A DNA stretch of 64,000 bases from Adlercreutzia faecimuris (GTDB lineage: Bacteria > Actinomycetota > Coriobacteriia > Coriobacteriales > Eggerthellaceae), in the NCBI RefSeq assembly GCF_022669055.1, contig NZ_JAJMLW010000001.1, positions 124,001 to 188,000 on the forward strand, written 5' to 3'. Below the pieces are notes generated by a model, which was not told the DNA's origin, made no database searches, and saw only the letters and a list, made by a program, of their open reading frames with translations. Each line of letters begins with the position of its first letter. Position 1 is the stretch's first letter. Positions 23,338 through 31,978 of this stretch are shown here, in pieces. Position numbers and translations under genes: made by a program.

Positions 23338-25428
23338 CTACTCCTTCTCGTCAGGCTCGCTGCCGTCGATGGCAGAGATAACCGTTTTGCCGTCCTCTTG
23401 GGTGCTCATGTCGCTGAAGACGTAGCCGCCGCGGCCGCCGCGCTTCTTGTCGTAGAGCGCCGCGTCCGCGTTGCGGAACAGCTCGTCATAGCCGTACTGG
23501 CCGCCGGCGGTGCACGCCACGCCCATGCTCACCGACAGCTCGAAGCCCTCGTACTCGCCGATGATCGACTGGTACACGCGCCCGACCAGGCGCTCGGGGT
23601 CGGTGTGGCAGTCCACCAGGCAGATGAGGAACTCGTCTCCGCCCACGCGGGCAACGATGTCGCGGTCGCGCACGCTCGCCATGAGGCGGCGGGCGAAGTG
23701 GCGCAGCAGCTCGTCGCCGAACTGGTGGCCGCGGGTGTCGTTGGCCGTCTTGAAGTAATCGAGGTCGAGGATCATGAACACGAAGTTTCCCTCGGGGATC
23801 GCCTCCATGCGCTCGATGACGGCCTGGCGCGCGGAGGGGTGGTTCAGCAGGCCCGTCAGCGGGTCGTGGCTGGCCTTGTACTGGAGCTCCATCAGGCGCT
23901 CGCGCGTCTCGTGGATGTCGACGATCTTGCCGATGGAGCCGTGGTAGACCGGTACCTCGTCGTCGCTCCAGATGGCGCGCGACACGGAATGGAACCAGCG
24001 CGGCGCGCCGTCCACCATCACCTGGATATCGCGCTCGATCACCGGGTTCTCCGGCGTGGTGGCGTGCAGGGCCGCCTCCATGGCATCGAGCACGTCGCCG
24101 CCGAAGGCCCTGCGCAGGCGCTCGTCGTGGAGGGGATCCATGATGATCTCGTCCAGGGCCAGCTGCGAGCGGCCCCAGTCCGACACGGTGAGCATCGGCG
24201 GATCCAGGGTGAACTCGTACTGGATCTCGTTGGACATCGAGGCGAAGAACCGGTACTTCATGCGCTCGTAGTCCAGCAGCTCCAGCGTGCGGCTGGAGGC
24301 GGCGTCGGGGCGCATCGCGCTGTCGACGATCTTGCCGATCTCGCGGTCGGTGCGGTCGGAGAGCGACGCCACCTCCAGCTCCTCCTGCACCTGGTCGGCC
24401 ACCTCAGCGAGGCATTCCAACAGGAAGGGGTTGAAGGCGCCGCATTCCCCGTTCATGATCATGTCGATGGCCTTCTCGTGCGAGTAGGCGTCCTTGTACA
24501 CGCGCTTGGACGTGAGGGCGTCGTACACGTCGGCCAGGGCCACCACCTGCGCGGCGATGGGGATGTCGTCGCCCGCCAGGCCGTCGGGGTAGCCGCGGCC
24601 GTCGTAGCGCTCGTGATGCCAGCGGGTGATCTGGTAGGCCACGCGCACCAGCGGCTCGTCGTGGTGCGTGGGCAGGTCGTCGAGCATCTCGGCGCCGATG
24701 ACGGTGTGCTTCTTCATCAGGTCGAATTCCTCGTCCGTGAGGCGGCCCGGCTTGTTCAGCACCTCGTCGGGGATGGAGATCTTGCCGATGTCGTGCAGGC
24801 TCGACGCCATGGCGATGAGCGAGATATCCGACGGCGTTATCTGGTAGCGGTCGGTCTTCTGGATGATGTGGTTCAGCAGGAGCTCGGTCATGGCGCTCAC
24901 GTGCAGCACGTGCAGGCCGCTCTCGCCGTTGCGGAACTCGACGATGTGGCTCAGGATGGCCACCATCAGGCTGTTGCCCTTCTCGCGCTCGTAGATCTGG
25001 TCGGCGACCATGCCGATGAGCGCCTTCTGCTTGGCGTAGAGCGTCAGCGTGTTGACCACGCGGCGACGCACGATGTTGGCGTCGAAGGGGCGGCTGATGA
25101 AGTCGGTGACGCCCAGGCCGTAGGCGCGCTCGATGTAGGTGGAGGCGCTCTCGGACGACACCATGATGACGGGGATGTCCTTGATCCAGCCGTGGCGGTT
25201 CATGACGGCCAGCACGTCGAAGCCGTCCATCTCGGGCATGACGATGTCGAGCAGCACGAGCGATATCTGGGTGCCGAGGGCCTGCATCTGGCCGATGCCC
25301 TGCAGGCCGTTTTCCGCCTCGAGTATCTCGTAGTCGTCGCCGATCATGTCAGCCAGGAGCGCTCGGTTCATGGCCGAGTCGTCCACGATCAGGATGGTCT
25401 GCTTCTTCTTGGTAGATGGGGCCTCCAC
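23338..25428 (-). CDS. Response regulator with HD-GYP, PAS and GGDEF domains
   Basis: A 696-residue cytoplasmic protein that can in principle both break and make cyclic di-GMP. Domains: receiver (residues about 10-130, phospho-acceptor Asp61 in VLLDIVMPEMDG), HD-GYP phosphodiesterase (about 150-340, with His212-Asp213 in SLHDIGK and HHERYDGRGYPDGL at 271-284), a PAS-like segment (about 395-505) and GGDEF cyclase (about 520-675) with an intact GGDEF at 596-600. All key residues of both catalytic domains appear present, so neither half looks degenerate. It is the first gene of the signalling operon. The hybrid kinase and HPt protein are its likely phosphate source. Confidence 0.93.
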   Translation of the reverse strand: MEAPSTKKKQTILIVDDSAMNRALLADMIGDDYEILEAENGLQGIGQMQALGTQISLVLLDIVMPEMDGFDVLAVMNRHGWIKDIPVIMVSSESASTYIERAYGLGVTDFISRPFDANIVRRRVVNTLTLYAKQKALIGMVADQIYEREKGNSLMVAILSHIVEFRNGESGLHVLHVSAMTELLLNHIIQKTDRYQITPSDISLIAMASSLHDIGKISIPDEVLNKPGRLTDEEFDLMKKHTVIGAEMLDDLPTHHDEPLVRVAYQITRWHHERYDGRGYPDGLAGDDIPIAAQVVALADVYDALTSKRVYKDAYSHEKAIDMIMNGECGAFNPFLLECLAEVADQVQEELEVASLSDRTDREIGKIVDSAMRPDAASSRTLELLDYERMKYRFFASMSNEIQYEFTLDPPMLTVSDWGRSQLALDEIIMDPLHDERLRRAFGGDVLDAMEAALHATTPENPVIERDIQVMVDGAPRWFHSVSRAIWSDDEVPVYHGSIGKIVDIHETRERLMELQYKASHDPLTGLLNHPSARQAVIERMEAIPEGNFVFMILDLDYFKTANDTRGHQFGDELLRHFARRLMASVRDRDIVARVGGDEFLICLVDCHTDPERLVGRVYQSIIGEYEGFELSVSMGVACTAGGQYGYDELFRNADAALYDKKRGGRGGYVFSDMSTQEDGKTVISAIDGSEPDEKE

Positions 25429-25458
25429 CGGGTACCTCTTTTCTTGCTGCGGGGGCGC

Positions 25459-26694
25459 CTAGTAACGGCTGTCGAAGATGCGCTTGGTCTTCTTCTCCGA
25501 CCGGGGCAGCTCGCCCATGGGCACGCCCTTGGCCTCGGGCGTGCAGCCGAGCTTCGCCTTGAAGATGAGCGCCAGCTCCTCCTCGCAGCGGGTGAGCGCG
25601 TCACCGGTGAGCGGCGTCTCGAACAGCACCGTCAGCACGTCGCGGCCGTTGACGGCCTCGATCATCACCTGGTATTCCGAGCTGGTGCCGTCGGTGGCCT
25701 TGATGACCTCCTCCACCTGGGCGGGGAACATGTTGCAGCCCTTCACCTTGAACATGTCGTCGGTGCGGCCGGTGAGCGTGTCGATGCGCGGGTGGCGGCT
25801 GCCACAGGGGCAGTCGCCCGGCATGATGCGGGTGAGGTCGTGGGTGCGGTAGCGGATGAGCGGGGCGCCCTGCTTGCGCAGGGTGGTGAGCACCAGCTCG
25901 CCCACCTCGCCGTCGGGCAGCGGCGCGCCCGTGGCGGGGTCGACCACCTCGATGTAGACGAAGTCGTCCCAGATGTGCATGCCTGCGTGGGCGTCGCAGG
26001 AGATGCCGATGCCGGGGCCGTAGACCTCGGTGAGGCCGTAGATGTCGTAGATCTCGATGCCGAGCTCGTTCTGGATGCGGTTGCGCATCTTCTCGCCCCA
26101 GCGCTCGGAGCCGATGACGCCCTTCCTCAGGTGGATCTTGTCGCGCAGGTCGCGCTTGCTGATCTCCTCGGCCAGCAGAAGCGCGTAGGAGCTGGTGGCG
26201 GTGATGACGGTGGCCTTGAGGTCCTGCATCATCTGGAGCTGCTTGTCGGTGTTGCCCGGCCCCATGGGGATGGCCATGGCGCCCAGGCGCTCGGCGCCCA
26301 GCTGGAAGCCGATGCCGGCGGTCCACAGGCCGTAGCCCGGGGTGATCTGGATGCGGTCGAGGGGCGTGACCCCCGCCATCTCATAGCAGCGCGCGAACTG
26401 GGTGGCCCAGTCGATGACGTCCTGCTGGGTGTAGGGGATGATGACCGGCGTGCCGGTGGTGCCCGAGGAGCTGTGGATGCGGACGACCTCCTCGTCGGGC
26501 ACGGCCTGGAGCCCCAGCGGGTAGGCGGCGCGCAGGTCGTCCTTCTCGGAGAAGGGCAGCTTCTCGAAGTCGGCCTGGGTGCGAACGTCCGTCAGGTCGA
26601 TGCCCTCGAACTTCTTGGCGTAGAAGGCCGAGCGGTCCTTGAGGGTGGCGAGCTGGGCGGTGATGAGCTCCAGCTGCTCGGGGGTCATATGCAT
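25459..26694 (-). CDS. paaK: Phenylacetate-CoA ligase
   Basis: Adenylate-forming enzyme that activates phenylacetate or other aryl acids to CoA thioesters. The 411-residue product has the AMP-binding motif SSSGTTGTPVIIPYT, YGLTEVYGPGIG, the zinc/cysteine segment CPCGSRHPRIDTLTGRTDD and a C-terminal domain ending KKTKRIFDSRY. I choose the ATG at 26694 (MHMTPEQLEL) because GGAAAGAG stands about nine bases upstream; an ATG two codons later is also possible. It lies just downstream of iorAB on the same strand with a hairpin between. IorAB turns arylpyruvates into aryl-CoA, and PaaK-type ligases are commonly linked with it, so the set fits aromatic amino acid fermentation or reassimilation. Confidence 0.92.
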   Translation of the reverse strand: MHMTPEQLELITAQLATLKDRSAFYAKKFEGIDLTDVRTQADFEKLPFSEKDDLRAAYPLGLQAVPDEEVVRIHSSSGTTGTPVIIPYTQQDVIDWATQFARCYEMAGVTPLDRIQITPGYGLWTAGIGFQLGAERLGAMAIPMGPGNTDKQLQMMQDLKATVITATSSYALLLAEEISKRDLRDKIHLRKGVIGSERWGEKMRNRIQNELGIEIYDIYGLTEVYGPGIGISCDAHAGMHIWDDFVYIEVVDPATGAPLPDGEVGELVLTTLRKQGAPLIRYRTHDLTRIMPGDCPCGSRHPRIDTLTGRTDDMFKVKGCNMFPAQVEEVIKATDGTSSEYQVMIEAVNGRDVLTVLFETPLTGDALTRCEEELALIFKAKLGCTPEAKGVPMGELPRSEKKTKRIFDSRY

Positions 26695-26757
26695 GGCGCG
26701 CTCTTTCCGTTTGCGGCTACTTGGCAATAGTAACCATTTTATGACAAAGCGCGCCGC

Positions 26758-26781
26758 AAGGGGGCGAGGAACCGCCCCCTT
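26758..26781. terminator. Hairpin between iorB and paaK
   Basis: Perfect nine-base stem (AAGGGGGCG / CGCCCCCTT) with an AGGAAC loop, 40 bases past the iorB stop. May be a partial terminator, allowing paaK some separate expression. Confidence 0.6.
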
Positions 26782-26820
26782 TGGGGAAAAGCTGGAGGTT
26801 GCTTCAGGGCCGGGCGGCCC

Positions 26821-27483
26821 CTAGGCCATACGGGCGGCAGCCAGGTCGACGGCGGCCAGGTTCAGGGGCACGAAGGCCGGCTTGACGCAGGCCTCGATGG
26901 CGCCGCGCAGGTCGTCGAGGGTGAGGGGCAGCCGCCCGGTGGCCAGGGCCGACGCCAGCAGCACCGTGTTGAGGGCGCGGCGGTTGCCCAGCTCGGCCAG
27001 GATGGCGGCGTCGTCGACGGGCACGAGGCGGGCGGGGGTGGGGGCGGCTGGCGCGCCGAGCGCCGGGGCGACCGGCGCGGGGGCGGCGGGGGCCTCGGCG
27101 GCGGCGAAGGCGGCCTCGAGCGCGGCCAGCACGTCGGCGGCGCGGTAGGGCGCGCCCGCCAGCGCGGCCGTCACCGGCTGGACGGCCGTGGTGGCCGTGA
27201 CCAGGGTGCCGCCCGGCGCGAGGTAGGGCAGGCTGCGCGCCGCCTCGCCGGGCTCGAAGGCGACGATGAGGTCGGCTGAGGCGCGGGACACGAGCGGCGC
27301 GTCGACGAGCTCGCCGGCGTCGCCCATGCGCACGTGGGACGTGACCGAGCCGCCGCGCTGGGCCATGCCGATGGTCTCGGCGGTACGCACGTGCCAGCCC
27401 TTGGACTGGGCCGCCTGGGCCAGCACCTTGGCGGCGAGCACCGTGCCCTGGCCGCCGACGCCGCACAGCAGGACGTTAATCAC
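26821..27483 (-). CDS. iorB: Indolepyruvate:ferredoxin oxidoreductase subunit beta
   Basis: The small subunit of the IorAB enzyme, which oxidatively decarboxylates indole-, phenyl- and hydroxyphenyl-pyruvate to aryl-acetyl-CoA with ferredoxin. The 220-residue product starts MINVLLCGVGGQGTVLAAKVL, the typical glycine-rich motif, followed by TAETIGMAQRGGSVTSHVR. Around residues 125-160 it has a low-complexity Ala/Pro insert absent from standard proteins of about 190-200 residues. It overlaps the end of iorA by eight bases, so translation is coupled. Confidence 0.93.
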   Translation of the reverse strand: MINVLLCGVGGQGTVLAAKVLAQAAQSKGWHVRTAETIGMAQRGGSVTSHVRMGDAGELVDAPLVSRASADLIVAFEPGEAARSLPYLAPGGTLVTATTAVQPVTAALAGAPYRAADVLAALEAAFAAAEAPAAPAPVAPALGAPAAPTPARLVPVDDAAILAELGNRRALNTVLLASALATGRLPLTLDDLRGAIEACVKPAFVPLNLAAVDLAAARMA

Positions 27484-29491
27484 GGGAGCCTCCCTTCTCC
27501 GGCGCGGGTGCGCCCTCCCCCGCCGGCGCGCCCAGCGCGTCGAACGGGCAGATCTGCGCGCACAGCCCGCAGCCGTTGCACAGGCTCGCGTCGACGAAGG
27601 CCTGGCCGCGCGCGCCGCTCTTGGGGCCGACGGCGTCGGGCGAGAAGCCGATGCCCGGGCAGCCGATCTCGGTGATGCACTTCTTGCAGCCGGTGCAGCG
27701 GTCGGCGTCCACCGCCAGGGCCGGCGCCGGCTTGGTCAGCTGGATGCAGGGCGAGCGGAAGATGACCGCCGAGGGGCCCTCGAAGTCGATGGCCTCGGCC
27801 GCGGCGGCCTGGGCGGCGGCGCGGTCGAGCGGGTCGGCCACGGTGATACAGCGCACGCCCAGGGCGCGCAGGACGCCCTCGATGTCGATGGGGTCGCGCC
27901 GCGGCCCCATGAGCGTGACGCCCGTGCCGGGATGCGGCTGCGAGCCGGTCATGGCCGTGGTGGCGTTGTCGAGCGCGGCCACGGTGATGTCGTGGCCGTT
28001 GTAGACGGCATTGGCGATGCCGGTGAGCCCGCTCGCGAAGAAGGTGGAGTCGCCGACGAAGGCGACGGCCTTCTTGGCCGGGTCGGCCACGGCCATGCCC
28101 TGGGCGATGGTGATGCCGGCGCCCATGCACAGGCACGTGTCCACCGCGTCGAGCGGCGCGGCGTTGCCCAGCGTGTAGCAGCCGATGTCGCCGCAGAGGA
28201 CGGCGGGGCGCTTGCCGAGGGCGCGCTTGACCGCGTAGAAGCTGCCCCGGTGCGGGCAGCCGGCGCACAGCACCGGCGGGCGCACGGGCAGGGGCCCGTC
28301 GTAGGCCGGGGCGCCGGCGGGGGCCAGGGCGGCCTCCACCAGGTCGACGAGCGCAGGGCGGCCGTCGGGGGCGCCGGCCGCGCGGGCGGCGGCCTCGTCC
28401 AGCAGGCGCGCCAGGCGGCGGGCGATGTCCTCGGCGTCGTTCTCGCCGCGGTCGCGCGCGTCGCCGGTCAGGCGGCCGCGCACGCGCCAGGCGGCGTGGT
28501 CACGGCCGGCCAGCGCCAGCAGGCCCTCCTCGAGCACCGAGTCGAGCTCCTCGAAGACGACGATCTCGTCGAGCCCCTCGGCGAAGGCGCGGGCGACGTC
28601 GGCCGGGAACGGGTAGGGCGTGCCCACCTGCATAAGGCGCCATGGCGGCATGGGCACGCCGGCACAGGCGGCCTCGCGCGCGATGAGCGCCAGGGCCTCG
28701 CGCGTGTAGGCGGCCGACACGCCGCCGGCCACGATGCCGAGGGGCGCGGACGCGCCGGACGCGCCGGTCTGCGCGTCGCCGCCCTCCTCCACCGGGTTGA
28801 ACGCGGCCAGCACCGGGTCGGTGCCGTAGTCGCGCGCGATGGCGTCCAGGCGTCGGTTGATCTCGCCGTGGGCCTCCCAGGCGCGCTTGGGGAAGATGAC
28901 CCAGCGCGGGTCGCGGTCGAAGCCGCCCTCGGGTACGGGGCGCGCCTCGGTCTGGTCGGGCACGTCGAAGAACGCCGAGGCGTGGGAGATGCGCGTGGTG
29001 GGGCGCACGATGACGGGCGTGCCGTAGCGCTCGGACAAGTCGAAGGCCGCCTTCATCATCGCGTAGCCCTGCTCGGGCGTGGCCGGGTCGAGCACCGGCA
29101 CCTTGGCGAAGGCGCCGAAGCGGCGCGTGTCCTGCTCAGTCTGCGACGATATGGGGCCCGGGTCGTCGGCGACGAACAGCACCGTGCCGCCGCGCACGCC
29201 CACGTAGTTGAGGCTGAGCAGCGCGTCGCTCGCCACGTTGAGGCCCACCATCTTGCAGGTGAACAGCGTGCGCGCGCCGCAGTAGGCCGCGCCGGCCAGC
29301 ACCTCCAGCGCCGCCTTCTCGTTGGTCGACCATTCCACGTGGACGCCCCGGGCCGCGCCCTGGGCGTGGCGCTTGGCCACCGTCTCCACCAGCTCGGAGG
29401 AGGGCGTGCCGGGATACCCGGCCACCACGCGCACCCCCGCCTCGAGGGCCGCGTGGGCGAACGCCTCGTTCCCCATCAGCAGCTGCTTCAT
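27476..29491 (-). CDS. iorA: Indolepyruvate:ferredoxin oxidoreductase subunit alpha
   Basis: Catalytic subunit with thiamine diphosphate and two C-terminal [4Fe-4S] clusters. The 671-residue product begins MKQLLMGNEAFAHAALEAG and shows AGYPGTPSSE, the CAGCPHRGSFYAV and GDIGCYTLG region, MGAGITIAQG, and the TDP-binding AFVGDSTFFASG. Ferredoxin motifs CTGCKKC and CNGCGLCAQICP lie in the last 70 residues. Start chosen by homology; the ten codons before the ATG are not conserved. It sits 179 bases after purE on the same strand, a gap with no clear structure, so it may have its own promoter. Confidence 0.95.
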   Translation of the reverse strand: MKQLLMGNEAFAHAALEAGVRVVAGYPGTPSSELVETVAKRHAQGAARGVHVEWSTNEKAALEVLAGAAYCGARTLFTCKMVGLNVASDALLSLNYVGVRGGTVLFVADDPGPISSQTEQDTRRFGAFAKVPVLDPATPEQGYAMMKAAFDLSERYGTPVIVRPTTRISHASAFFDVPDQTEARPVPEGGFDRDPRWVIFPKRAWEAHGEINRRLDAIARDYGTDPVLAAFNPVEEGGDAQTGASGASAPLGIVAGGVSAAYTREALALIAREAACAGVPMPPWRLMQVGTPYPFPADVARAFAEGLDEIVVFEELDSVLEEGLLALAGRDHAAWRVRGRLTGDARDRGENDAEDIARRLARLLDEAAARAAGAPDGRPALVDLVEAALAPAGAPAYDGPLPVRPPVLCAGCPHRGSFYAVKRALGKRPAVLCGDIGCYTLGNAAPLDAVDTCLCMGAGITIAQGMAVADPAKKAVAFVGDSTFFASGLTGIANAVYNGHDITVAALDNATTAMTGSQPHPGTGVTLMGPRRDPIDIEGVLRALGVRCITVADPLDRAAAQAAAAEAIDFEGPSAVIFRSPCIQLTKPAPALAVDADRCTGCKKCITEIGCPGIGFSPDAVGPKSGARGQAFVDASLCNGCGLCAQICPFDALGAPAGEGAPAPEKGGSRD

Positions 29492-29670
29492 ATGTCTCCC
29501 GTCTTCCCGCCCGCTCGTCACGGGCCCCTGCGCGCGTCCGCGGCCGTCGCACCTGTTTGTCGCGGCCTCTCGCGCTGGGCGCGTCGTGGCCGCGGCTGCC
29601 GCGTCCGCTCATCGCCACGCGGCGGCCGCGCGCCGTCGCACGCGGCGCCCGCGCCGTTCCCGCCAGGCGC

Positions 29671-30135
29671 CTAGGCCTCGGCCATCTCGCGCTTGAAATC
29701 GATGATCTTCTGCTGCAGGGCCGCGTCGCCCGTGCCCATGATCTGCGTGGCCAGGATGGCCGCGTTCTTCGCGCCGTTGATGGCCACGCAGGCCACCGGC
29801 ACGCCCGAGGGCATCTGCACCATGGACAGCAGCGAGTCCAGGCCGCCCAGGTCGCTCGTCTTCATGGGCACGGCGATGACCGGCAGCGGCGTGTAGGCCG
29901 CCACCACGCCGCCCAGGTGAGCCGCCTTGCCCGCCGCCGCCACGATGACGCGCATCCCGCGCTCGTGGGCGCCGGACGCCCAGTCGTGCACCTCGGCCGG
30001 CTTGCGGTGGGCGCTGGCCACCTTCACCTCGTAGGGGATCCCCCATGCGTCCAGCTGCTCCATGCACGGCTCCATGGCCGGCATGTCCGACTTCGACCCC
30101 ATGATGATGCCGACCAGCGGCGTCTCCTGCGACAT
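29671..30135 (-). CDS. purE: N5-carboxyaminoimidazole ribonucleotide mutase PurE
   Basis: Purine biosynthesis enzyme (class I PurE). The 154-residue product has the whole signature: VGIIMGSKSDMPAMEP at the N terminus, VASAHRKPAEV, IVAAAGKAAHLGGVVAA and PSGVPVACVAING. AGGAGG stands a few bases before the ATG. It is separate from purA and purD, which lie 11-13 kb away; no purK is next to it. Confidence 0.97.
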   Translation of the reverse strand: MSQETPLVGIIMGSKSDMPAMEPCMEQLDAWGIPYEVKVASAHRKPAEVHDWASGAHERGMRVIVAAAGKAAHLGGVVAAYTPLPVIAVPMKTSDLGGLDSLLSMVQMPSGVPVACVAINGAKNAAILATQIMGTGDAALQQKIIDFKREMAEA

Positions 30136-30377
30136 GGCTCCTCCTCGTGACCTTCGTTCCCGCGGGCTGCGCGGCCGCGCGCCCCGCCCACCGCTCGCAC
30201 GCCGCCGCGCTCAACGCGCAAGCCGCGCGCCAGCGCCCGGCGCCAAACCCATAAGCCGCGCGGTCAAGCGCCCGACAGCGTTCCGTCATCCCGCTATTCT
30301 ATCCCACCATCCCCCGCCACCCCCGCACGCATCGCCGACCGATCAGCGCCGCGGTGCGGAGACGGAAAACCGTTTTT

Positions 30378-30430
30378 TCTTTCATAGTCGATGAAACTTT
30401 CGAAATATAGGTTTTATCGATTATGAAAGA
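30378..30430. repeat. AT-rich dyad upstream of the ATPase gene
   Basis: Arms 30378-30397 and 30411-30430 match at 18 of 20 positions (TCTTTCATA / TATGAAAGA outer parts) around 13 bases. It is the most AT-rich spot of the window and lies just upstream of the promoter, as an operator or an RNA hairpin would. The rest of 30136-30377 shows no gene. Confidence 0.7.
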
Positions 30431-30438
30431 TAAAATTC

Positions 30439-30466
30439 TTTACATCATAGTTTTCTCTTCTATACT
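30439..30466 (+). promoter_or_regulatory. Promoter of the DUF4143-type ATPase gene
   Basis: TTTACA (30439-30444), 16 bases, TATACT (30461-30466): the best sigma-70-like match in the window. Transcription would begin near 30473, about 25 bases before the GTG start, and the dyad lies directly upstream. Confidence 0.7.
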
Positions 30467-30497
30467 CGACAAAACCAACCGAGAGAAGGAGTCCCTC

Positions 30498-31697
30498 GTG
30501 ATCCCCCGCCAGCGCTACCTCTCGCGCATCATCCCCTTCATTGACAAGGATGTCATAAAGGTGCTCGTCGGCATGCGCCGCAGCGGGAAGAGCACCCTGC
30601 TCGAAGAGGTGCAGACCGTGCTCCTCAGCCGGGGAGTGCCGCCCGAGAACATCATCGCCCTGAACTTCGAGTCCATGCGCTGGGGGCAGGCTGCGGCCTC
30701 GCCCGAGGCGTTCTACCAGGAGGTGATGGCGCTTGCCAACCACCTTGAGGGACGCGTTTACCTATTCTTCGACGAAATCCAGACCGTCGAGCACTGGGAG
30801 CGCCCGGTCAATTCCTTCCGCGTCGACCTCGACTGCGACATCTACCTGACGGGATCCAACTCGACGCTGCTCTCCAGCGAGTTGGCGACGCTCATCGCGG
30901 GACGCTACGTGTCGTTCGAGGTGCAGCCCTTCTCGCTGCGCGAGCTTGTCGACGCCACCGAGCTCAATCCCGCCGAGGCCTTCGAGGCCTACCGCGTGCT
31001 CGGCGGACTGCCCTTCCTCTCGCACGTGAGCTACGATCGCGACACCTCGGTGTCGTACCTGCGCGATGTGTTCAACTCCATCGTCCTCAAGGACGTGGTG
31101 CAGCACCGCAACTTCCGCGACGCCGACCAGCTGGAGCGCATCCTCGCCTACTTCCTGTCTGAGATCGGCACCACCTACTCGGTAGACAACATCGTGAACA
31201 TGCTCAAGCAGGAAAGGCGCCGTCTCTCGAACGACACCGTCTACAACTACCTGCAGGCGGCCGAGGAGGCCTTTCTCATCAGCCGGGTGAGGCGCTTCGA
31301 CATCAAGGGGAAGGCCCTGCTGCGCGGCAGCGAGAAGGTGTACGTGACCGACATCGGGCTGCGCGAGGCGCTGCTGGGCACCAACGCCAGCCGCGTCGAC
31401 CTCGTCTTGGAGAACCTGGTGTTCAACGAGCTGCGGCGACGCGGCTACACCGTCCATGTCGGAAAGCTGGGCACGCGGGAGATCGACTTCGTGGCTGAGC
31501 GCGACGGCGGACGCCTCTACATCCAGGTGGCCTACCTGCTCGAGCTCGAGTCCACGCGCGAACGCGAGTTCTCCGCGTTCGACGGCATCGCCGACGGCTA
31601 TCCGCGCCTCGTCGTCAGCGCCGATACGGCCGACTGGTCGCGCAACGGATGCCGGCACTGGAACATCATCGACTTCCTCCTGGCCGACGCCTGGTAG
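30498..31697 (+). CDS. AAA_14/DUF4143-type ATPase
   Basis: A 399-residue P-loop ATPase with C-terminal DUF4143. Walker A is GMRRSGKSTLLEEV (residues about 23-36), Walker B is VYLFFDEIQTV, followed by a sensor-like YLTGSNSTLLSSEL. The C-terminal part carries LENLVFNELRRRGY and EIDFVAE, a nuclease-like fold motif kept in this family. I take the GTG at 30498 because AGAAGGA stands about eight bases upstream and because an earlier ATG lies within the promoter. These genes are mobile-looking, present in variable numbers in bacterial genomes, with no settled function. The gene ends 100 bases from the 3' end of tRNA-Phe, and its leader is far more AT-rich than its surroundings, both suggesting acquisition. 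Confidence 0.85.
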   Translation: MIPRQRYLSRIIPFIDKDVIKVLVGMRRSGKSTLLEEVQTVLLSRGVPPENIIALNFESMRWGQAAASPEAFYQEVMALANHLEGRVYLFFDEIQTVEHWERPVNSFRVDLDCDIYLTGSNSTLLSSELATLIAGRYVSFEVQPFSLRELVDATELNPAEAFEAYRVLGGLPFLSHVSYDRDTSVSYLRDVFNSIVLKDVVQHRNFRDADQLERILAYFLSEIGTTYSVDNIVNMLKQERRRLSNDTVYNYLQAAEEAFLISRVRRFDIKGKALLRGSEKVYVTDIGLREALLGTNASRVDLVLENLVFNELRRRGYTVHVGKLGTREIDFVAERDGGRLYIQVAYLLELESTREREFSAFDGIADGYPRLVVSADTADWSRNGCRHWNIIDFLLADAW

Positions 31698-31764
31698 CGG
31701 GTCACGGCGCGGCGACCCGCGCACATGGCGCAGCCGGCGGGAAAGCCCACCGAGCGCGCCTATG

Positions 31765-31790
31765 AAAAAAGGCCTCCTTGCGGAGGCCTT
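31765..31790. terminator. Rho-independent terminator of tRNA-Phe (probably bidirectional)
   Basis: Stem AAGGCCTCC / GGAGGCCTT with TTGC loop. On the minus strand it is followed by TTTTTT, so it ends the tRNA transcript; on the plus strand it lies 70 bases past the ATPase stop. Confidence 0.85.
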
Positions 31791-31798
31791 TCGAGTTG

Positions 31799-31874
31799 TG
31801 GTGGTCGGAGGGGGACTTGAACCCTCGGCACGCGGATTTTCAGTCCGCTGCTCTACCAACTGAGCTACCCGACC
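31799..31874 (-). tRNA. tRNA-Phe (GAA)
   Basis: A complete 76-base cloverleaf on the minus strand. The acceptor stem GGTCGGG pairs with TCCGACC (one G-U pair). The D arm contains AGCTCAGTTGGTAGAGC, the anticodon stem-loop is GCGGA-CTGAAAA-TCCGC giving anticodon GAA, and the T loop is GTTCAAGTC. The CCA end is encoded. It is transcribed alone and ends at the adjacent intrinsic terminator. Confidence 0.97.
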
Positions 31875-31978
31875 GGATGCGCGCGGGAACGCGGTGGTTC
31901 CCGAAGCGGGTATACATTCTATAGGGGACGCACCGCGAGCGCAAGGATTAATCCGAGAAAATCCCGCGGTGGGCGCCT

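Noticed and set aside
31697-31880. Integrated element with attachment sites at tRNA-Phe
   Set aside because: No integrase gene and no second copy of the tRNA 3' end were seen; only the position is suggestive.
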